DNA of 22,793 bases from DATFWC01 sp045801465 (GCA_045801465.1 JBJMSU010000173.1:1-22793); one strand, 5' to 3'. Shown: positions 8,354-16,526, counted from the first letter of the stretch. Program-made: numbers and translations. The notes: generated from the sequence alone by a model not told the origin.

Positions 8354-9235
8354 ATGGGCAGCCTGAAAAGTTTCGTGCTCGCGGGAGCGGCAGCCTTAGC
8401 AATCATCCCTGGGGCCTTCGCCGCCGATCTGGGCCCTCTCGCGCCGCCAATGCTGCCTCCCGTCCAGGCGCCGGTGGAAGAGTTCAGCGGCTGGTATCTG
8501 CGCGGCGACGTCGGCGTCGGCCGCCAGACTTTCAGCGATTTCGCCCACACGCAGACCAATGCGAGCTTCGTGTGGCCCGCGAGCTGGCGGATCGAGCAGA
8601 AGGACATCAAGGATACGGCCTTCGTCGGCTTCGGCGTCGGCTACCAGTGGAACAGCTGGCTACGCACCGACGTCACCGCCGAATACCGCGCCTCCACCAA
8701 GGGCAAGGCGATCGGCAGCTATACCGAATTCTGCCCGGGCGGCCGTTGCTTCGACGTGTATGACTTCGATCACCAGTCCTCGGTATTCCTGGTCAACGCC
8801 TATGTCGACCTCGGAACCTGGTGGTGCCTGACGCCGTTCGTCGGCGTCGGCGTCGGCGGTGCCCGCCACGAGATTTCGTCGATCCACGATGTCGGCTTCG
8901 TCGCCGATGGGACGACCGGCTTTGGCCTGCCGGATATCGGCAAGGACAACCACGTCACATGGGATTTTGCGTGGGCCGTCCACGCCGGCCTCGGCTATAA
9001 CGTGTCCAACAATCTGAAACTCGAGATCGCCTATCGCTACCTCAACATGGGCAGCCCCGACACCGCGGTCGTGAACTGCAATTCGTTCGGCTGTCAGGGA
9101 GCCGGCCCGCGTGCCTTCTACACCCTGACCGATCTCACCTCGCACGACTTCAAGATCGGCATGCGCTGGCTGCTCAACGAGCCGGCACCCGCGCCGCAGC
9201 CGCTTTATGCGCCGCCGCTGATGCGCAAGGGCTGA
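8354..9235 (+). CDS. Outer-membrane beta-barrel protein (Omp25/31-like)
   Basis: The 293-aa product starts with a signal peptide (MGSLKSFVLAGAAALAIIPGAFA, cleavage before AD). A proline-rich linker (PLAPPMLPPVQAP) follows, then SGWYLRGDVGVG, typical of the first strand of small alphaproteobacterial porin-like barrels. Alternating hydrophobic strands follow, such as VFLVNAYVDLG, FAWAVHAGLGYNV, LKLEIAYRYLNMG and HDFKIGMRWLL. The last strand is followed by an extra Pro-rich tail (about 19 residues ending PPLMRKG), so the usual C-terminal aromatic is not terminal. Loop cysteines (CPGGRC, NCNSFGC) could form disulfides. The start ATG 8354 has AAAGGA upstream; the ORF extending to 8309 would displace the signal peptide. 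It is monocistronic, with a strong terminator following. Role as porin or surface antigen is not determined. Confidence 0.85.
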   Translation: MGSLKSFVLAGAAALAIIPGAFAADLGPLAPPMLPPVQAPVEEFSGWYLRGDVGVGRQTFSDFAHTQTNASFVWPASWRIEQKDIKDTAFVGFGVGYQWNSWLRTDVTAEYRASTKGKAIGSYTEFCPGGRCFDVYDFDHQSSVFLVNAYVDLGTWWCLTPFVGVGVGGARHEISSIHDVGFVADGTTGFGLPDIGKDNHVTWDFAWAVHAGLGYNVSNNLKLEIAYRYLNMGSPDTAVVNCNSFGCQGAGPRAFYTLTDLTSHDFKIGMRWLLNEPAPAPQPLYAPPLMRKG

Positions 9236-9263
9236 AAACCCGTTACCGACGATTGGTTCAGAG

Positions 9264-9293
9264 AACGGCGCGGGACTTTCCTGCGCCGTTTTT
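9264..9293 (+). terminator. Strong Rho-independent terminator after the first porin gene
   Basis: A 12-bp stem (9264-9275 with 9279-9290, containing one G.U pair) closes a 3-base CTT loop and runs into T5 (9289-9293), then GCTTTTG. It lies about 28 bp after the stop and separates the two porin genes into independent transcripts. Confidence 0.92.
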
Positions 9294-9356
9294 GCTTTTG
9301 CACGACCGCCAATCGATCGCCGAGGACCTGTGTGAGGCCGCACCGCGGAAGCTGAT

Positions 9357-9378
9357 TTAAGGAGTTCATTAAGGTTAA
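9357..9378. promoter_or_regulatory. TTAA boxes before the second porin gene
   Basis: TTAA occurs at 9357, 9369 and 9375, about 45-65 bp before the ATG. The spacing of the first pair is N8, one base off the CtrA consensus. Similar TTAA and AAGGTTAA elements lie before the first porin gene, suggesting a shared regulator. Confidence 0.25.
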
Positions 9379-9423
9379 TGCTTCATCATGATTCCCGTCA
9401 CGACACGGGGTGGGAGTGGTGCG

Positions 9424-10305
9424 ATGAAGAGCACAATTCGTAGGTTTATCTCCGGGATCGCAATCGCCGGGTTCGCCCAGACCGCGCTTGCGGCTGATCC
9501 CGGCTACAGTCCCGAATTTTTCAACCCGAGCCCTGCCCTCTATTTCAACTGGAGCGGCTTTTACTTCGGTGCGAGCGGGGGCGGCGGGATCGCCGATGCC
9601 GAGTTCGGCAACGGGGCATTCAGCTTGCTGTCGTCCACGCTGGTAACGACTCCGCTGGCGACCGCCGTCCAGCTGCCGTCCGGTGCCCTTGCATTGTCAC
9701 CGGACAATACGACTTTTTCGTCATTCGGCGGCTTCGCCGGCTATAACACCCAATGGGAGAGCGCGATCCTGAGCTTGGAGGTGAATTACCATCGCACCTC
9801 GCTCGATGTGTCCGCCTTCTCGTCGACGCCCACTTTCGCAATCCCCGGCAGCGGCAACGTGGCCTTCTACAACGTGGATGCATCGGTGGGCTCCCGGATC
9901 AGCTTGACCGACTATGCGACGATCCGAGGCCGCGCTGGTTGGGCGTTGGGAAATTTTCTCCCCTATGCGACGCTCGGACTGGCAATCGGGCGTGCCGACG
10001 TCACCAACAGCGCACTGGTGCATTTCACGGGAGTGGACAACCGCGGCATCGTCGTGGCCAACGTCGATGTGCCGATCAACCAATTGCAGAAGGACAAATT
10101 CGCTGTCGGCTATGCGGTCGGCGTCGGCGTCGACTGGATGGTGATGTCGGGATTGTTCGTGCGCGCCGAGTATGAGTTCGTGGAGTTTGCCAACTTCGGC
10201 GACCGCAGCGAATTCCCTAACGGCAGTCGGATCCCTCCGATCGAGTTTGTGCAGCGGACTCTCAGCCTGAACACGGTCCGCCTCGGCCTCGGCTATAAAT
10301 TCTGA
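9424..10305 (+). CDS. Outer-membrane beta-barrel protein (Omp31/opacity-like)
   Basis: The 293-aa product has a signal peptide (MKSTIRRFISGIAIAGFAQTALA, cleavage before AD) and then FNWSGFYFGASGGGG, the first-strand signature of Omp31-type alphaproteobacterial barrels. Strands such as FSSFGGFAGYNTQW, AILSLEVNYHRTSL, YATIRGRAGWALGNFLPYATLGLAIG and LFVRAEYEFVEF follow. It ends in VRLGLGYKF, with the terminal Phe recognised by the barrel-assembly machinery. There are no cysteines in the mature part, unlike the preceding barrel. The two barrels have the same length but little obvious sequence identity, so they are distant relatives at most. The start ATG 9424 follows a GGGAG motif and gives a clean signal peptide; the ORF's earlier ATG at 9388 does not. 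Function as porin or adhesin is not determined. Confidence 0.85.
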   Translation: MKSTIRRFISGIAIAGFAQTALAADPGYSPEFFNPSPALYFNWSGFYFGASGGGGIADAEFGNGAFSLLSSTLVTTPLATAVQLPSGALALSPDNTTFSSFGGFAGYNTQWESAILSLEVNYHRTSLDVSAFSSTPTFAIPGSGNVAFYNVDASVGSRISLTDYATIRGRAGWALGNFLPYATLGLAIGRADVTNSALVHFTGVDNRGIVVANVDVPINQLQKDKFAVGYAVGVGVDWMVMSGLFVRAEYEFVEFANFGDRSEFPNGSRIPPIEFVQRTLSLNTVRLGLGYKF

Positions 10306-10366
10306 GCGAAGTTCGCGCCGCATCCGGATGGCGGGGGGCTGAAGGCGGCCTCCCGTATTTGCGCTG

Positions 10367-10395
10367 TTGACCCGGCCGCAATCGTCGCGTATCCC
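10367..10395 (+). promoter_or_regulatory. Candidate sigma-70 promoter of serC
   Basis: TTGACC (10367-10372) and TATCCC (10390-10395) are separated by exactly 17 bp, with a predicted transcript start near 10402 and a leader of about 50 bases. The -35 box is good and the -10 box is weak. Confidence 0.45.
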
Positions 10396-10430
10396 CGACC
10401 GCGGGACACCCCTCCCCACCGAGGGGCGCC

Positions 10431-10448
10431 TATCTGGAAGGGTAGATA
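10431..10448 (+). promoter_or_regulatory. serC ribosome binding site inside a small hairpin
   Basis: TATCT (10431-10435) can pair with AGATA (10444-10448), leaving GGAAGGGT, the Shine-Dalgarno stretch, in the loop two bases before the serC ATG. A second stem CCCCT/AGGGG (10409-10413 with 10422-10426) precedes it. Regulation by this structure is conjecture. Confidence 0.3.
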
Positions 10449-10450
10449 CG

Positions 10451-11623
10451 ATGACGACGCAGAAGCCCGGCATGCGGCCGGCAACGCCGCATTTCTCCTC
10501 CGGCCCTTGCGCCAAGCGCCCCGGGTGGAGCCTTCAAGCCCTGACCGATGCCCCCCTGGGACGCTCGCACCGATCGAAGATCGGCAAGGCGAAGCTCAAG
10601 CGCGCCATCGATCTTACGCGCGAGATCCTCGAGGTTCCGGCCGACTACCGCATCGGCATTGTGCCGGCCTCCGATACCGGTGCAGTCGAGATGGCGTTGT
10701 GGTCGCTGCTTGGCGCACGGCCGGTCACGGTGCTGGCCTGGGAATCCTTCGGCGAGGGCTGGGTGACGGACATTACCAAGCAGCTCAAGCTCAAGGACGT
10801 GAGCGTCGTCACCGCTCGCTACGGCGAACTGCCGGATCTGACGAAAATCGATTCGGCAAGCGACATGGTGTTCACCTGGAACGGCACCACCTCCGGTGTC
10901 CGGGTGCCGAACGGTAACTGGATCGCCCCAGACCGCCAGGGATTGGCGATCTGCGACGCAACCTCGGCCACGTTTGCGCAAGAGCTCGACTGGCCGAAGC
11001 TCGATGTGGTGACGTTCTCGTGGCAGAAGGCGCTGGGCGGCGAGGCGGCGCACGGCATGCTGATCCTGTCGCCGCGCGCGGTGGAGCGGCTCGAGACCTA
11101 CAAGCCCCCTTGGCCGTTGCCGAAGATCTTCCGGATGACGAAGGGCGGCAAGCTCATCGCCGGGATTTTCGAAGGCGACACGATCAATACGCCCTCCATG
11201 CTGTGCGTCGAAGACTATCTCGATACCCTCGGCTGGGCGAAGTCGGTCGGCGGTCTTAAAGGCCTCATCGCGCGCGCGGATGCCAACACGAAGATCATCG
11301 CCGACTGGGTGGCGCGGACGCCGTGGGCCGAGTTTCTGGCAAAGGATCCGGCCGTGCGCTCGAACACGTCCGTGTGCCTGGAGATCGTCGATCCGGCGGT
11401 GGCCGGGCTTTCCGCCGACGCGCAGGCGGCCTTTGCCAAAGCCATGGCGTCGGCGCTCGAGAAAGAAGGCGTCGCCTACGATATTGCGGCCCATCGCGAT
11501 GCGCCGCCGGGCCTGCGCATCTGGTGCGGCGCGACCGTCGAAGCGTTCGACGTCGAAGCGCTCATGCCATGGCTCGACTGGGCCTACGCCAAGGCCAAGG
11601 AGGCGCTGCCGAAGGCGGCGTGA
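10451..11623 (+). CDS. serC: Phosphoserine aminotransferase
   Basis: SerC is a PLP enzyme that transfers an amino group from glutamate to 3-phosphohydroxypyruvate to give phosphoserine; it can also act in pyridoxal phosphate synthesis. The 390-aa product begins RPATPHFSSGPCAKRPGW, the N-terminal signature of the alphaproteobacterial-type enzyme. It has the class V aminotransferase features, with the PLP lysine in FSWQKALGGEAAHG (Lys193) and the upstream Asp in ICDATSATF. The start ATG 10451 follows GGAAGGG; the ORF's extension to 10367 would read through the promoter region and has no family resemblance. serA starts 9 bp after its stop, so the two serine genes form an operon. Confidence 0.96.
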   Translation: MTTQKPGMRPATPHFSSGPCAKRPGWSLQALTDAPLGRSHRSKIGKAKLKRAIDLTREILEVPADYRIGIVPASDTGAVEMALWSLLGARPVTVLAWESFGEGWVTDITKQLKLKDVSVVTARYGELPDLTKIDSASDMVFTWNGTTSGVRVPNGNWIAPDRQGLAICDATSATFAQELDWPKLDVVTFSWQKALGGEAAHGMLILSPRAVERLETYKPPWPLPKIFRMTKGGKLIAGIFEGDTINTPSMLCVEDYLDTLGWAKSVGGLKGLIARADANTKIIADWVARTPWAEFLAKDPAVRSNTSVCLEIVDPAVAGLSADAQAAFAKAMASALEKEGVAYDIAAHRDAPPGLRIWCGATVEAFDVEALMPWLDWAYAKAKEALPKAA

Positions 11624-11632
11624 CCAGGAAAC

Positions 11633-13219
11633 ATGCCTCCGAAAGTCCTCATCTCCGACGCGCTGTCGTCCGCCGCGGTGCAGATCTTCAAGGATCGCGG
11701 GGTGGACGTCGACTTCCAGCCGAACCTCGGCAAGGACAAGGACCGGCTCGCCGCAGTCATCAACGGCTTCGATGGGTTGGCGATCCGCTCGGCCACCAAA
11801 GTGACGGGGAAGATCCTCGAGCAGGCGAAGGGGCTCAAGGTGATCGGCCGGGCCGGCATCGGGGTCGACAATGTCGACATCCCGGCGGCAACCGCCAAAG
11901 GCATCATCGTGATGAACACGCCGTTCGGCAACTCGATCACGACGGCCGAGCACGCGGTCACGCTGATGCTGGCGCTGGCGCGGCAAATTCCCCAGGCCGA
12001 CGCATCGACCCAGGCCGGGAAGTGGGAGAAGAACCGGTTCATGGGGATCGAGATCACCGGCAAGACGCTCGGCATCATCGGCTGCGGCAATATCGGTTCG
12101 ATCGTCGCCGAGCGGGCGCACGGGCTGAAGATGAAGGTGATCGCCTACGACCCGTACCTGTCACCCGAACGCGCGGTCGATCTCGGCGTCGAGAAGGTCG
12201 ACCTCGACGAGCTGATGCGGCGCGCCGACTTCATCACGCTGCACACGCCGCTCACGGAAAAGACTGCCAACATCATCGATGCAACCGCATTGGCGAAGAC
12301 CAAGAAAGGCGTGCGCATTGTCAATTGCGCCCGCGGCGGGCTGGTCGACGAGGCGGCGCTGCGCGCCGCGCTCGATTCCGGTCACGTCGCCGGCGCCGCC
12401 TTGGACGTGTTCACGGTGGAGCCGGCGACCGAGAATCCGCTGTTCGGGCATCCCAACGTCGTGTGCACGCCGCACCTCGGCGCCTCCACCACCGAGGCGC
12501 AGGAAAACGTGGCGCTCCAGATCGCCGAGCAGATGTCGGATTATCTTCTCAATGGCGCCATCTCCAACGCCGTCAACTTTCCTTCCATCACGGCCGAGGA
12601 GGCGCCGAAGCTGCGGCCTTTCGTCGAGCTTGCCGCGAAGCTCGGCTCGTTCGCCGGCCAACTGACCGAAACCGGCATCAACAAGGTGCACCTCACCTAC
12701 GAAGGCGCGGTGGCGGAGATGAAGACGCGGGCTCTCACCTCGGCCGCGCTGGCGGGGCTGCTGCGGCCGATTCTGCAGGACATCAACGTCGTCTCGGCGC
12801 CCATCATCGCGCGCGAGCGCGGCATCGTCGTCGATGAGACGACACGCGAGCACGCGGGCGATTTCGACAACCTGATCACGGTGACGGTCACCACCGAGCG
12901 CCAGGAGCGTTCGGTCTCCGGCACGGTGTTTGCCGACGGCAAGCCGCGCATCGTCAACATCAAGGGCATTCGCATCGACGCCGAGTTCGCGCCCTCGATG
13001 ATCTATGTCACGAACGAGGACAAGCCCGGCTTCGTCGGCCGCTTTGCCGGCCTGTTGGGGGATGCCGGCATCAATATCGCGACGTTTCACCTCGGCCGCG
13101 ACGCACCCGGCGGCAACGCCATCGCACTGGTCGAGGTCGACGGTGCTGTTCCAGCCGAACTGTTGAAAAGGGTGCAGCAATTGCCGCACGTCAAGCAGGC
13201 AAAACCGCTCAAGTTTTGA
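11633..13219 (+). CDS. serA: D-3-phosphoglycerate dehydrogenase
   Basis: SerA oxidises 3-phosphoglycerate to 3-phosphohydroxypyruvate with NAD+, the first step of serine synthesis. The 528-aa product is the long form. It has a substrate/NAD domain with Rossmann motif GCGNIG (150-155) and catalytic Arg234 (NCARGG), Glu263 (VEPAT) and His281 (TPHLGAST). An intervening ASB domain (roughly 310-450) and a C-terminal ACT domain (about 455-528, SMIYVTNEDKPGFVGRFAGL) follow. The ACT domain in this family often binds serine for feedback inhibition. The start ATG 11633 follows AGGAAA and lies 9 bp after serC, so the genes are co-transcribed, with SerC using the product of SerA. Confidence 0.98.
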   Translation: MPPKVLISDALSSAAVQIFKDRGVDVDFQPNLGKDKDRLAAVINGFDGLAIRSATKVTGKILEQAKGLKVIGRAGIGVDNVDIPAATAKGIIVMNTPFGNSITTAEHAVTLMLALARQIPQADASTQAGKWEKNRFMGIEITGKTLGIIGCGNIGSIVAERAHGLKMKVIAYDPYLSPERAVDLGVEKVDLDELMRRADFITLHTPLTEKTANIIDATALAKTKKGVRIVNCARGGLVDEAALRAALDSGHVAGAALDVFTVEPATENPLFGHPNVVCTPHLGASTTEAQENVALQIAEQMSDYLLNGAISNAVNFPSITAEEAPKLRPFVELAAKLGSFAGQLTETGINKVHLTYEGAVAEMKTRALTSAALAGLLRPILQDINVVSAPIIARERGIVVDETTREHAGDFDNLITVTVTTERQERSVSGTVFADGKPRIVNIKGIRIDAEFAPSMIYVTNEDKPGFVGRFAGLLGDAGINIATFHLGRDAPGGNAIALVEVDGAVPAELLKRVQQLPHVKQAKPLKF

Positions 13220-13376
13220 TATCGACAGCCGCGGCGAATACGCTTTTCGCGCGAGCGGGTTTAACTTAACACGCGAATCCAACGCGGCCACGAAATGTGG
13301 TAGCATCGCGCCGGCGCGGACCAGGATGCGGCGCGGCGCTTCTTGCCTGAGAACACGGCATCCTTTATCCCCGTGA

Positions 13377-13403
13377 CGGGCTCCGGTTCTCGGCCTGAGC
13401 CCG
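13377..13403 (+). promoter_or_regulatory. Hairpin in the purA leader
   Basis: CGGGCTC (13377-13383) pairs perfectly with GAGCCCG (13397-13403) around a 13-nt loop. It is followed by more G/C-rich complementary tracts up to the purA start. It lies in the 234-bp gap after serA, where a TAGCAT -10-like element (13301-13306) is visible without a convincing -35 box. An attenuator or purine-responsive leader is possible but unproven, and I do not recognise a known purine riboswitch core. Confidence 0.3.
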
Positions 13404-13453
13404 GCATGGTGCGGTCCCGGGGGAAACCGGCCGTGCGGGTGAGGGTGCCTTAA

Positions 13454-14746
13454 ATGGCGAATGTGGTCGTGGTCGGATCCCAATGGGGGGACGAGGGCAA
13501 GGGCAAGATCGTCGATTGGCTTTCCGCTCAGGCGGATGTCGTCGTGCGCTTTCAAGGGGGCCACAATGCCGGGCACACGCTGGTCATCGAAGGCGTCACC
13601 TACAAGCTCTCGTTGCTGCCCTCAGGCGTCGTCCGGCCGGGCAAGCTGTCGGTGATCGGCAACGGCGTCGTCCTTGATCCGCATGCTTTGATCGAGGAGA
13701 TCGATCGGCTGGCGGCCCAAGGCATTGCCATTGCGCCGGACAATCTGCGCATCGCCGAGAACACGACGTTGATTCTTTCGCTCCATCGCGAGCTCGACAA
13801 GGCGCGCGAACAGTCGAACGCAGCAACCCGAATCGGCACCACCGGGCGCGGCATTGGCCCGGCCTACGAGGACAAGGTCGGACGCCGCGCCATCAGGCTC
13901 GGCGATCTTGCCGACCTGTCGGGCCTCAACGGCAAGATCGACCGCCTCATTCACCACCACAATGCGCTGCGGCGCGGACTTGGTCTCGACGAGATCGGCG
14001 CGCAGGATCTGTTCGACGAGCTCGCGAGCGTGGCGCCCAGGGTGCTGCCGTTCATGGACACGGTGTGGGCCCTGCTCGACGAGAAACGACGCGAAGGGAA
14101 ACGGATCCTGTTCGAAGGCGCGCAGGGCGCGCTTCTCGACATCGACCACGGAACCTATCCGTACGTGACCTCCTCGAATACGGTGGCCGCACAGGCGGCG
14201 ACCGGGTGCGGGCTCGGCCCCGGCGCGATCGGCTACGTGCTCGGGATCTGCAAGGCCTATACGACGCGGGTCGGCGGAGGGCCCTTTCCGACCGAGCAGA
14301 GGAATGCCATCGGGGATCTGATCGGCGATCGCGGCCGCGAGTTCGGCACCGTCACCGGACGGCGGCGGCGCTGCGGCTGGTTCGATGCCGTGCTGGTCCG
14401 CCAGACGGTGCGCACCAGCGGCATCAATGGCCTCGCGCTGACCAAGCTGGATATCCTCGACGGGTTCGCCGAGCTCCAGGTCTGCATCGGTTATCGCCTG
14501 GACGGCCGCGAAATCGACTATCTTCCGGCCGGGGAACGGGCGCAGGCGACCGTGGAGCCGATCTATGAGACGCTCGAAGGCTGGCAGGACTCCACCGCGG
14601 GTGCCCGCTCGTGGGCGGAGCTGCCGGCGCAGGCCGTCAAGTACGTGCGCCGCATCGAAGAACTGGTCGCATGCCCGGTGGCTCTCCTGTCGACCAGTCC
14701 CGATCGCGAGGACACGATCCTGATGCGCAACCCGTTTGAGACCTGA
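13454..14746 (+). CDS. purA: Adenylosuccinate synthetase
   Basis: PurA joins aspartate to IMP using GTP to make adenylosuccinate, the first step of the AMP branch of purine synthesis, in the cytoplasm. The 430-aa product has the usual length and full set of motifs: GSQWGDEGKGK at the N-terminus (P-loop-like, catalytic Asp), GGHNAGHT (IMP site, catalytic His), IGTTGRGIGPAYEDK, FEGAQGALLDIDHGTYPYVTSSNT, TRVGGGPFPTE and VTGRRRRCGWFD. The start ATG 13454 follows a GAGGGTG purine stretch. It lies 234 bp after serA with a structured leader, so it probably has its own promoter. An unrecognised membrane-protein gene starts 29 bp after its stop and is likely co-transcribed. Confidence 0.98.
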   Translation: MANVVVVGSQWGDEGKGKIVDWLSAQADVVVRFQGGHNAGHTLVIEGVTYKLSLLPSGVVRPGKLSVIGNGVVLDPHALIEEIDRLAAQGIAIAPDNLRIAENTTLILSLHRELDKAREQSNAATRIGTTGRGIGPAYEDKVGRRAIRLGDLADLSGLNGKIDRLIHHHNALRRGLGLDEIGAQDLFDELASVAPRVLPFMDTVWALLDEKRREGKRILFEGAQGALLDIDHGTYPYVTSSNTVAAQAATGCGLGPGAIGYVLGICKAYTTRVGGGPFPTEQRNAIGDLIGDRGREFGTVTGRRRRCGWFDAVLVRQTVRTSGINGLALTKLDILDGFAELQVCIGYRLDGREIDYLPAGERAQATVEPIYETLEGWQDSTAGARSWAELPAQAVKYVRRIEELVACPVALLSTSPDREDTILMRNPFET

Positions 14747-14775
14747 TTCGTACATCGAGGCAGCCGAAGACCCCA

Positions 14776-16440
14776 ATGACCGACTACTACCCGCTCATCG
14801 GCAAGGCCGTCGCCGGCCTCGAAAAGAATACCGGCGAGGCACGACGCCAGCTTTACGAGCGCGCGCGTACGGCATTGGTCGGGCAGTTGCGCAACATGAA
14901 CCCCCCGCTCACCGAATCGGAGATCACCCGCGAGCGTCTCGCGCTCGAAGAAGCGATCCGCAAGGTGGAGGCGGAAGCCGCGCGGCGTTTGCGCATGGAG
15001 CCGCCGCGACCGGATGCGCTCTCGAACGTCCGGCCCGGTGAGGCTGCCCCCGCCGAGCCGGCCGGACGCCCGCCGGCTCCCCCGTCGCCGCCGCGCGATG
15101 CTGCGCCTCCGCCCGTGCCAGGCCGCGACACGGCGCCGTCGCCGCGCCGCGAATCCGCTCCTCCACCGGCGCCGCCGCGTCGCGAGGCTGCGCCTCCGCC
15201 GCCCCGGCGCGAGGGCGGCTCGCCGCGGGACGAGACGGAGACGCCGTCCGAGACGCAGCCGCGCGGCAGCCGCAACCGGGTGCTCGGCGAACGTCCGCCG
15301 CCGCCCGAGGAAGGTCTGCGCGGCTTTCGTGACGTGGTCGCCGAGGCCGAAAACCTCGGCGAGAAGACCGCGCAGGCGACGAAGTCCGCGCGCCAAGCGT
15401 ATGCGGCGGTCCCCACCGACATCCCGGAGTTCGACCGGGTCGAGCCGCGGCTGGAGCCGGCGCCGCCGGCGCGCGCGCCGCGCGAGCCGCCTCAACGCGA
15501 GCCTCCTGGGCGCGAGCCGCGTCCGCTGCGCGAAGCGGGGCCGCCGCGCCGGCCGCCCGAGCCGCCGCCACGGCAGACCGAATCCGGCCAGCCCTCGCAT
15601 GTGCCCGTTCCTCCCATGGGCGAGCACGAATCGCTCGAGCCGGGGCACTCGCGTCACGGGCTGGTGGCGGTGCTGCTGACGCTGTTCGTAATCCTCGGCA
15701 TCGGCATCGCTGGGTACGTCATGCGCGACCGCATCGCCACGCTCACCGGCGCCATGCGCGGCCTCGACTCGCAGCTGCAGCGCGACGCCGCCCCGGCGCG
15801 GCCGAAGATTCCCGATCGGATCGGCCAGGACGCTCAGCCGGCCAGCCCGCGCGCCGGGCAGCCGCAAACCACCCCGGCGCCGCAGCCGCAATTGCCGGCG
15901 GTGGCGCAGCGTGTCGTGCTGTATGAAGAGGATCCCGCCGAACCCGCCGGCAAGCGCTATATCGGCTCGGCGATCTGGCGCACCGAAACCATGTCGGCCG
16001 GCACCGGTCAGGGTCCCGACCTTGCCGTTCGCTGCGACGTCGAGATCCCCGACCGCCGGCTCGCCATGACGTTTTCGATGCGCCGGAACACGGATCAGGC
16101 GCTGCCGGCGAGCCATACGGTCGAGGTCATGTTCAATCTGCCGGCGGATTTTCCCTTCGGCGGCATCAGCAATGTGCCCGGCATCCTGATGAAGCAGGCC
16201 GAGCAGACCCGCGGCGCGCCTCTGTCCGGACTGGCGGTCAAAGTCACGTCGGGTTTCTTCCTGCTCGGCCTCTCGTCGGTCGAAACGGAGAAAGAGCGCA
16301 ATCTTCAGCTGCTCAAGGAACGGGCGTGGTTCGACATCCCGGTGGTCTACAACAACGGCCGCCGCGCCATTATCGCGGTCGAAAAGGGAAATCCCGGCGA
16401 GCGCGCATTCAAGGACGCGTTCGCCGCCTGGGGACAGTGA
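14776..16440 (+). CDS. Proline-rich single-span membrane protein, function unknown
   Basis: I do not recognise this 554-aa protein. It has three parts. Residues 1-75 form a charged helical segment (LIGKAVAGLEKNTGEARRQLYERART, then EALEEAIRKVEAEAARR-like heptads). Residues about 76-290 are a disordered linker dominated by Pro, Arg and Glu with PPRREAAPPPP-type near-repeats, interrupted by a helical patch (LRGFRDVVAEAENLGEKTAQATKSARQ cut here for length, near 181-208). One hydrophobic span lies at about 294-316, and a folded C-terminal domain follows (about 385-554: VLYEEDPAEPAGKRYIGSAIW onward). With no signal peptide, the topology is probably N-in, C-out, placing the last domain in the periplasm. 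It starts 29 bp after purA and is probably co-transcribed with it. From memory, similar ORFs follow purA in other Rhizobiales. Confidence 0.8.
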   Translation: MTDYYPLIGKAVAGLEKNTGEARRQLYERARTALVGQLRNMNPPLTESEITRERLALEEAIRKVEAEAARRLRMEPPRPDALSNVRPGEAAPAEPAGRPPAPPSPPRDAAPPPVPGRDTAPSPRRESAPPPAPPRREAAPPPPRREGGSPRDETETPSETQPRGSRNRVLGERPPPPEEGLRGFRDVVAEAENLGEKTAQATKSARQAYAAVPTDIPEFDRVEPRLEPAPPARAPREPPQREPPGREPRPLREAGPPRRPPEPPPRQTESGQPSHVPVPPMGEHESLEPGHSRHGLVAVLLTLFVILGIGIAGYVMRDRIATLTGAMRGLDSQLQRDAAPARPKIPDRIGQDAQPASPRAGQPQTTPAPQPQLPAVAQRVVLYEEDPAEPAGKRYIGSAIWRTETMSAGTGQGPDLAVRCDVEIPDRRLAMTFSMRRNTDQALPASHTVEVMFNLPADFPFGGISNVPGILMKQAEQTRGAPLSGLAVKVTSGFFLLGLSSVETEKERNLQLLKERAWFDIPVVYNNGRRAIIAVEKGNPGERAFKDAFAAWGQ

Positions 16441-16448
16441 TGGCGTAT

Positions 16449-16506
16449 AGCGAATGGCGAGTAGCGAATAGGGAAGACCTGTTGCTGCCGTCATTCGCCA
16501 TTCGCT
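16449..16506. repeat. Intergenic inverted repeat with 12-bp perfect arms
   Basis: AGCGAATGGCGA (16449-16460) is the exact reverse complement of TCGCCATTCGCT (16495-16506), separated by 34 bp. Short direct repeats nest inside it: TAGCGAAT occurs twice, and CATTCGC is tandem. It starts 8 bp after the stop of the proline-rich protein and ends 20 bp before the dehydrogenase. It resembles dispersed palindromic intergenic elements of Bradyrhizobium-type genomes. It may also act as a terminator, although there is no T-run. Confidence 0.75.
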
Positions 16507-16526
16507 GAAGCTCACGCGCGGCCATC

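Noticed and set aside
10430..12121. 563-aa minus-strand ORF across serC and serA
   Set aside because: It spans two unmistakable plus-strand genes and is open only because of high GC codon bias.
13262..13271. TTAACTTAAC upstream of purA as a CtrA site
   Set aside because: The two TTAA boxes are one base apart, not seven.
14563..16515. 650-aa minus-strand ORF, Arg-rich
   Set aside because: It is antisense to purA's end and the Pro-rich gene. The Arg/Gly/Ala composition is what reversed Pro/Arg codons give.
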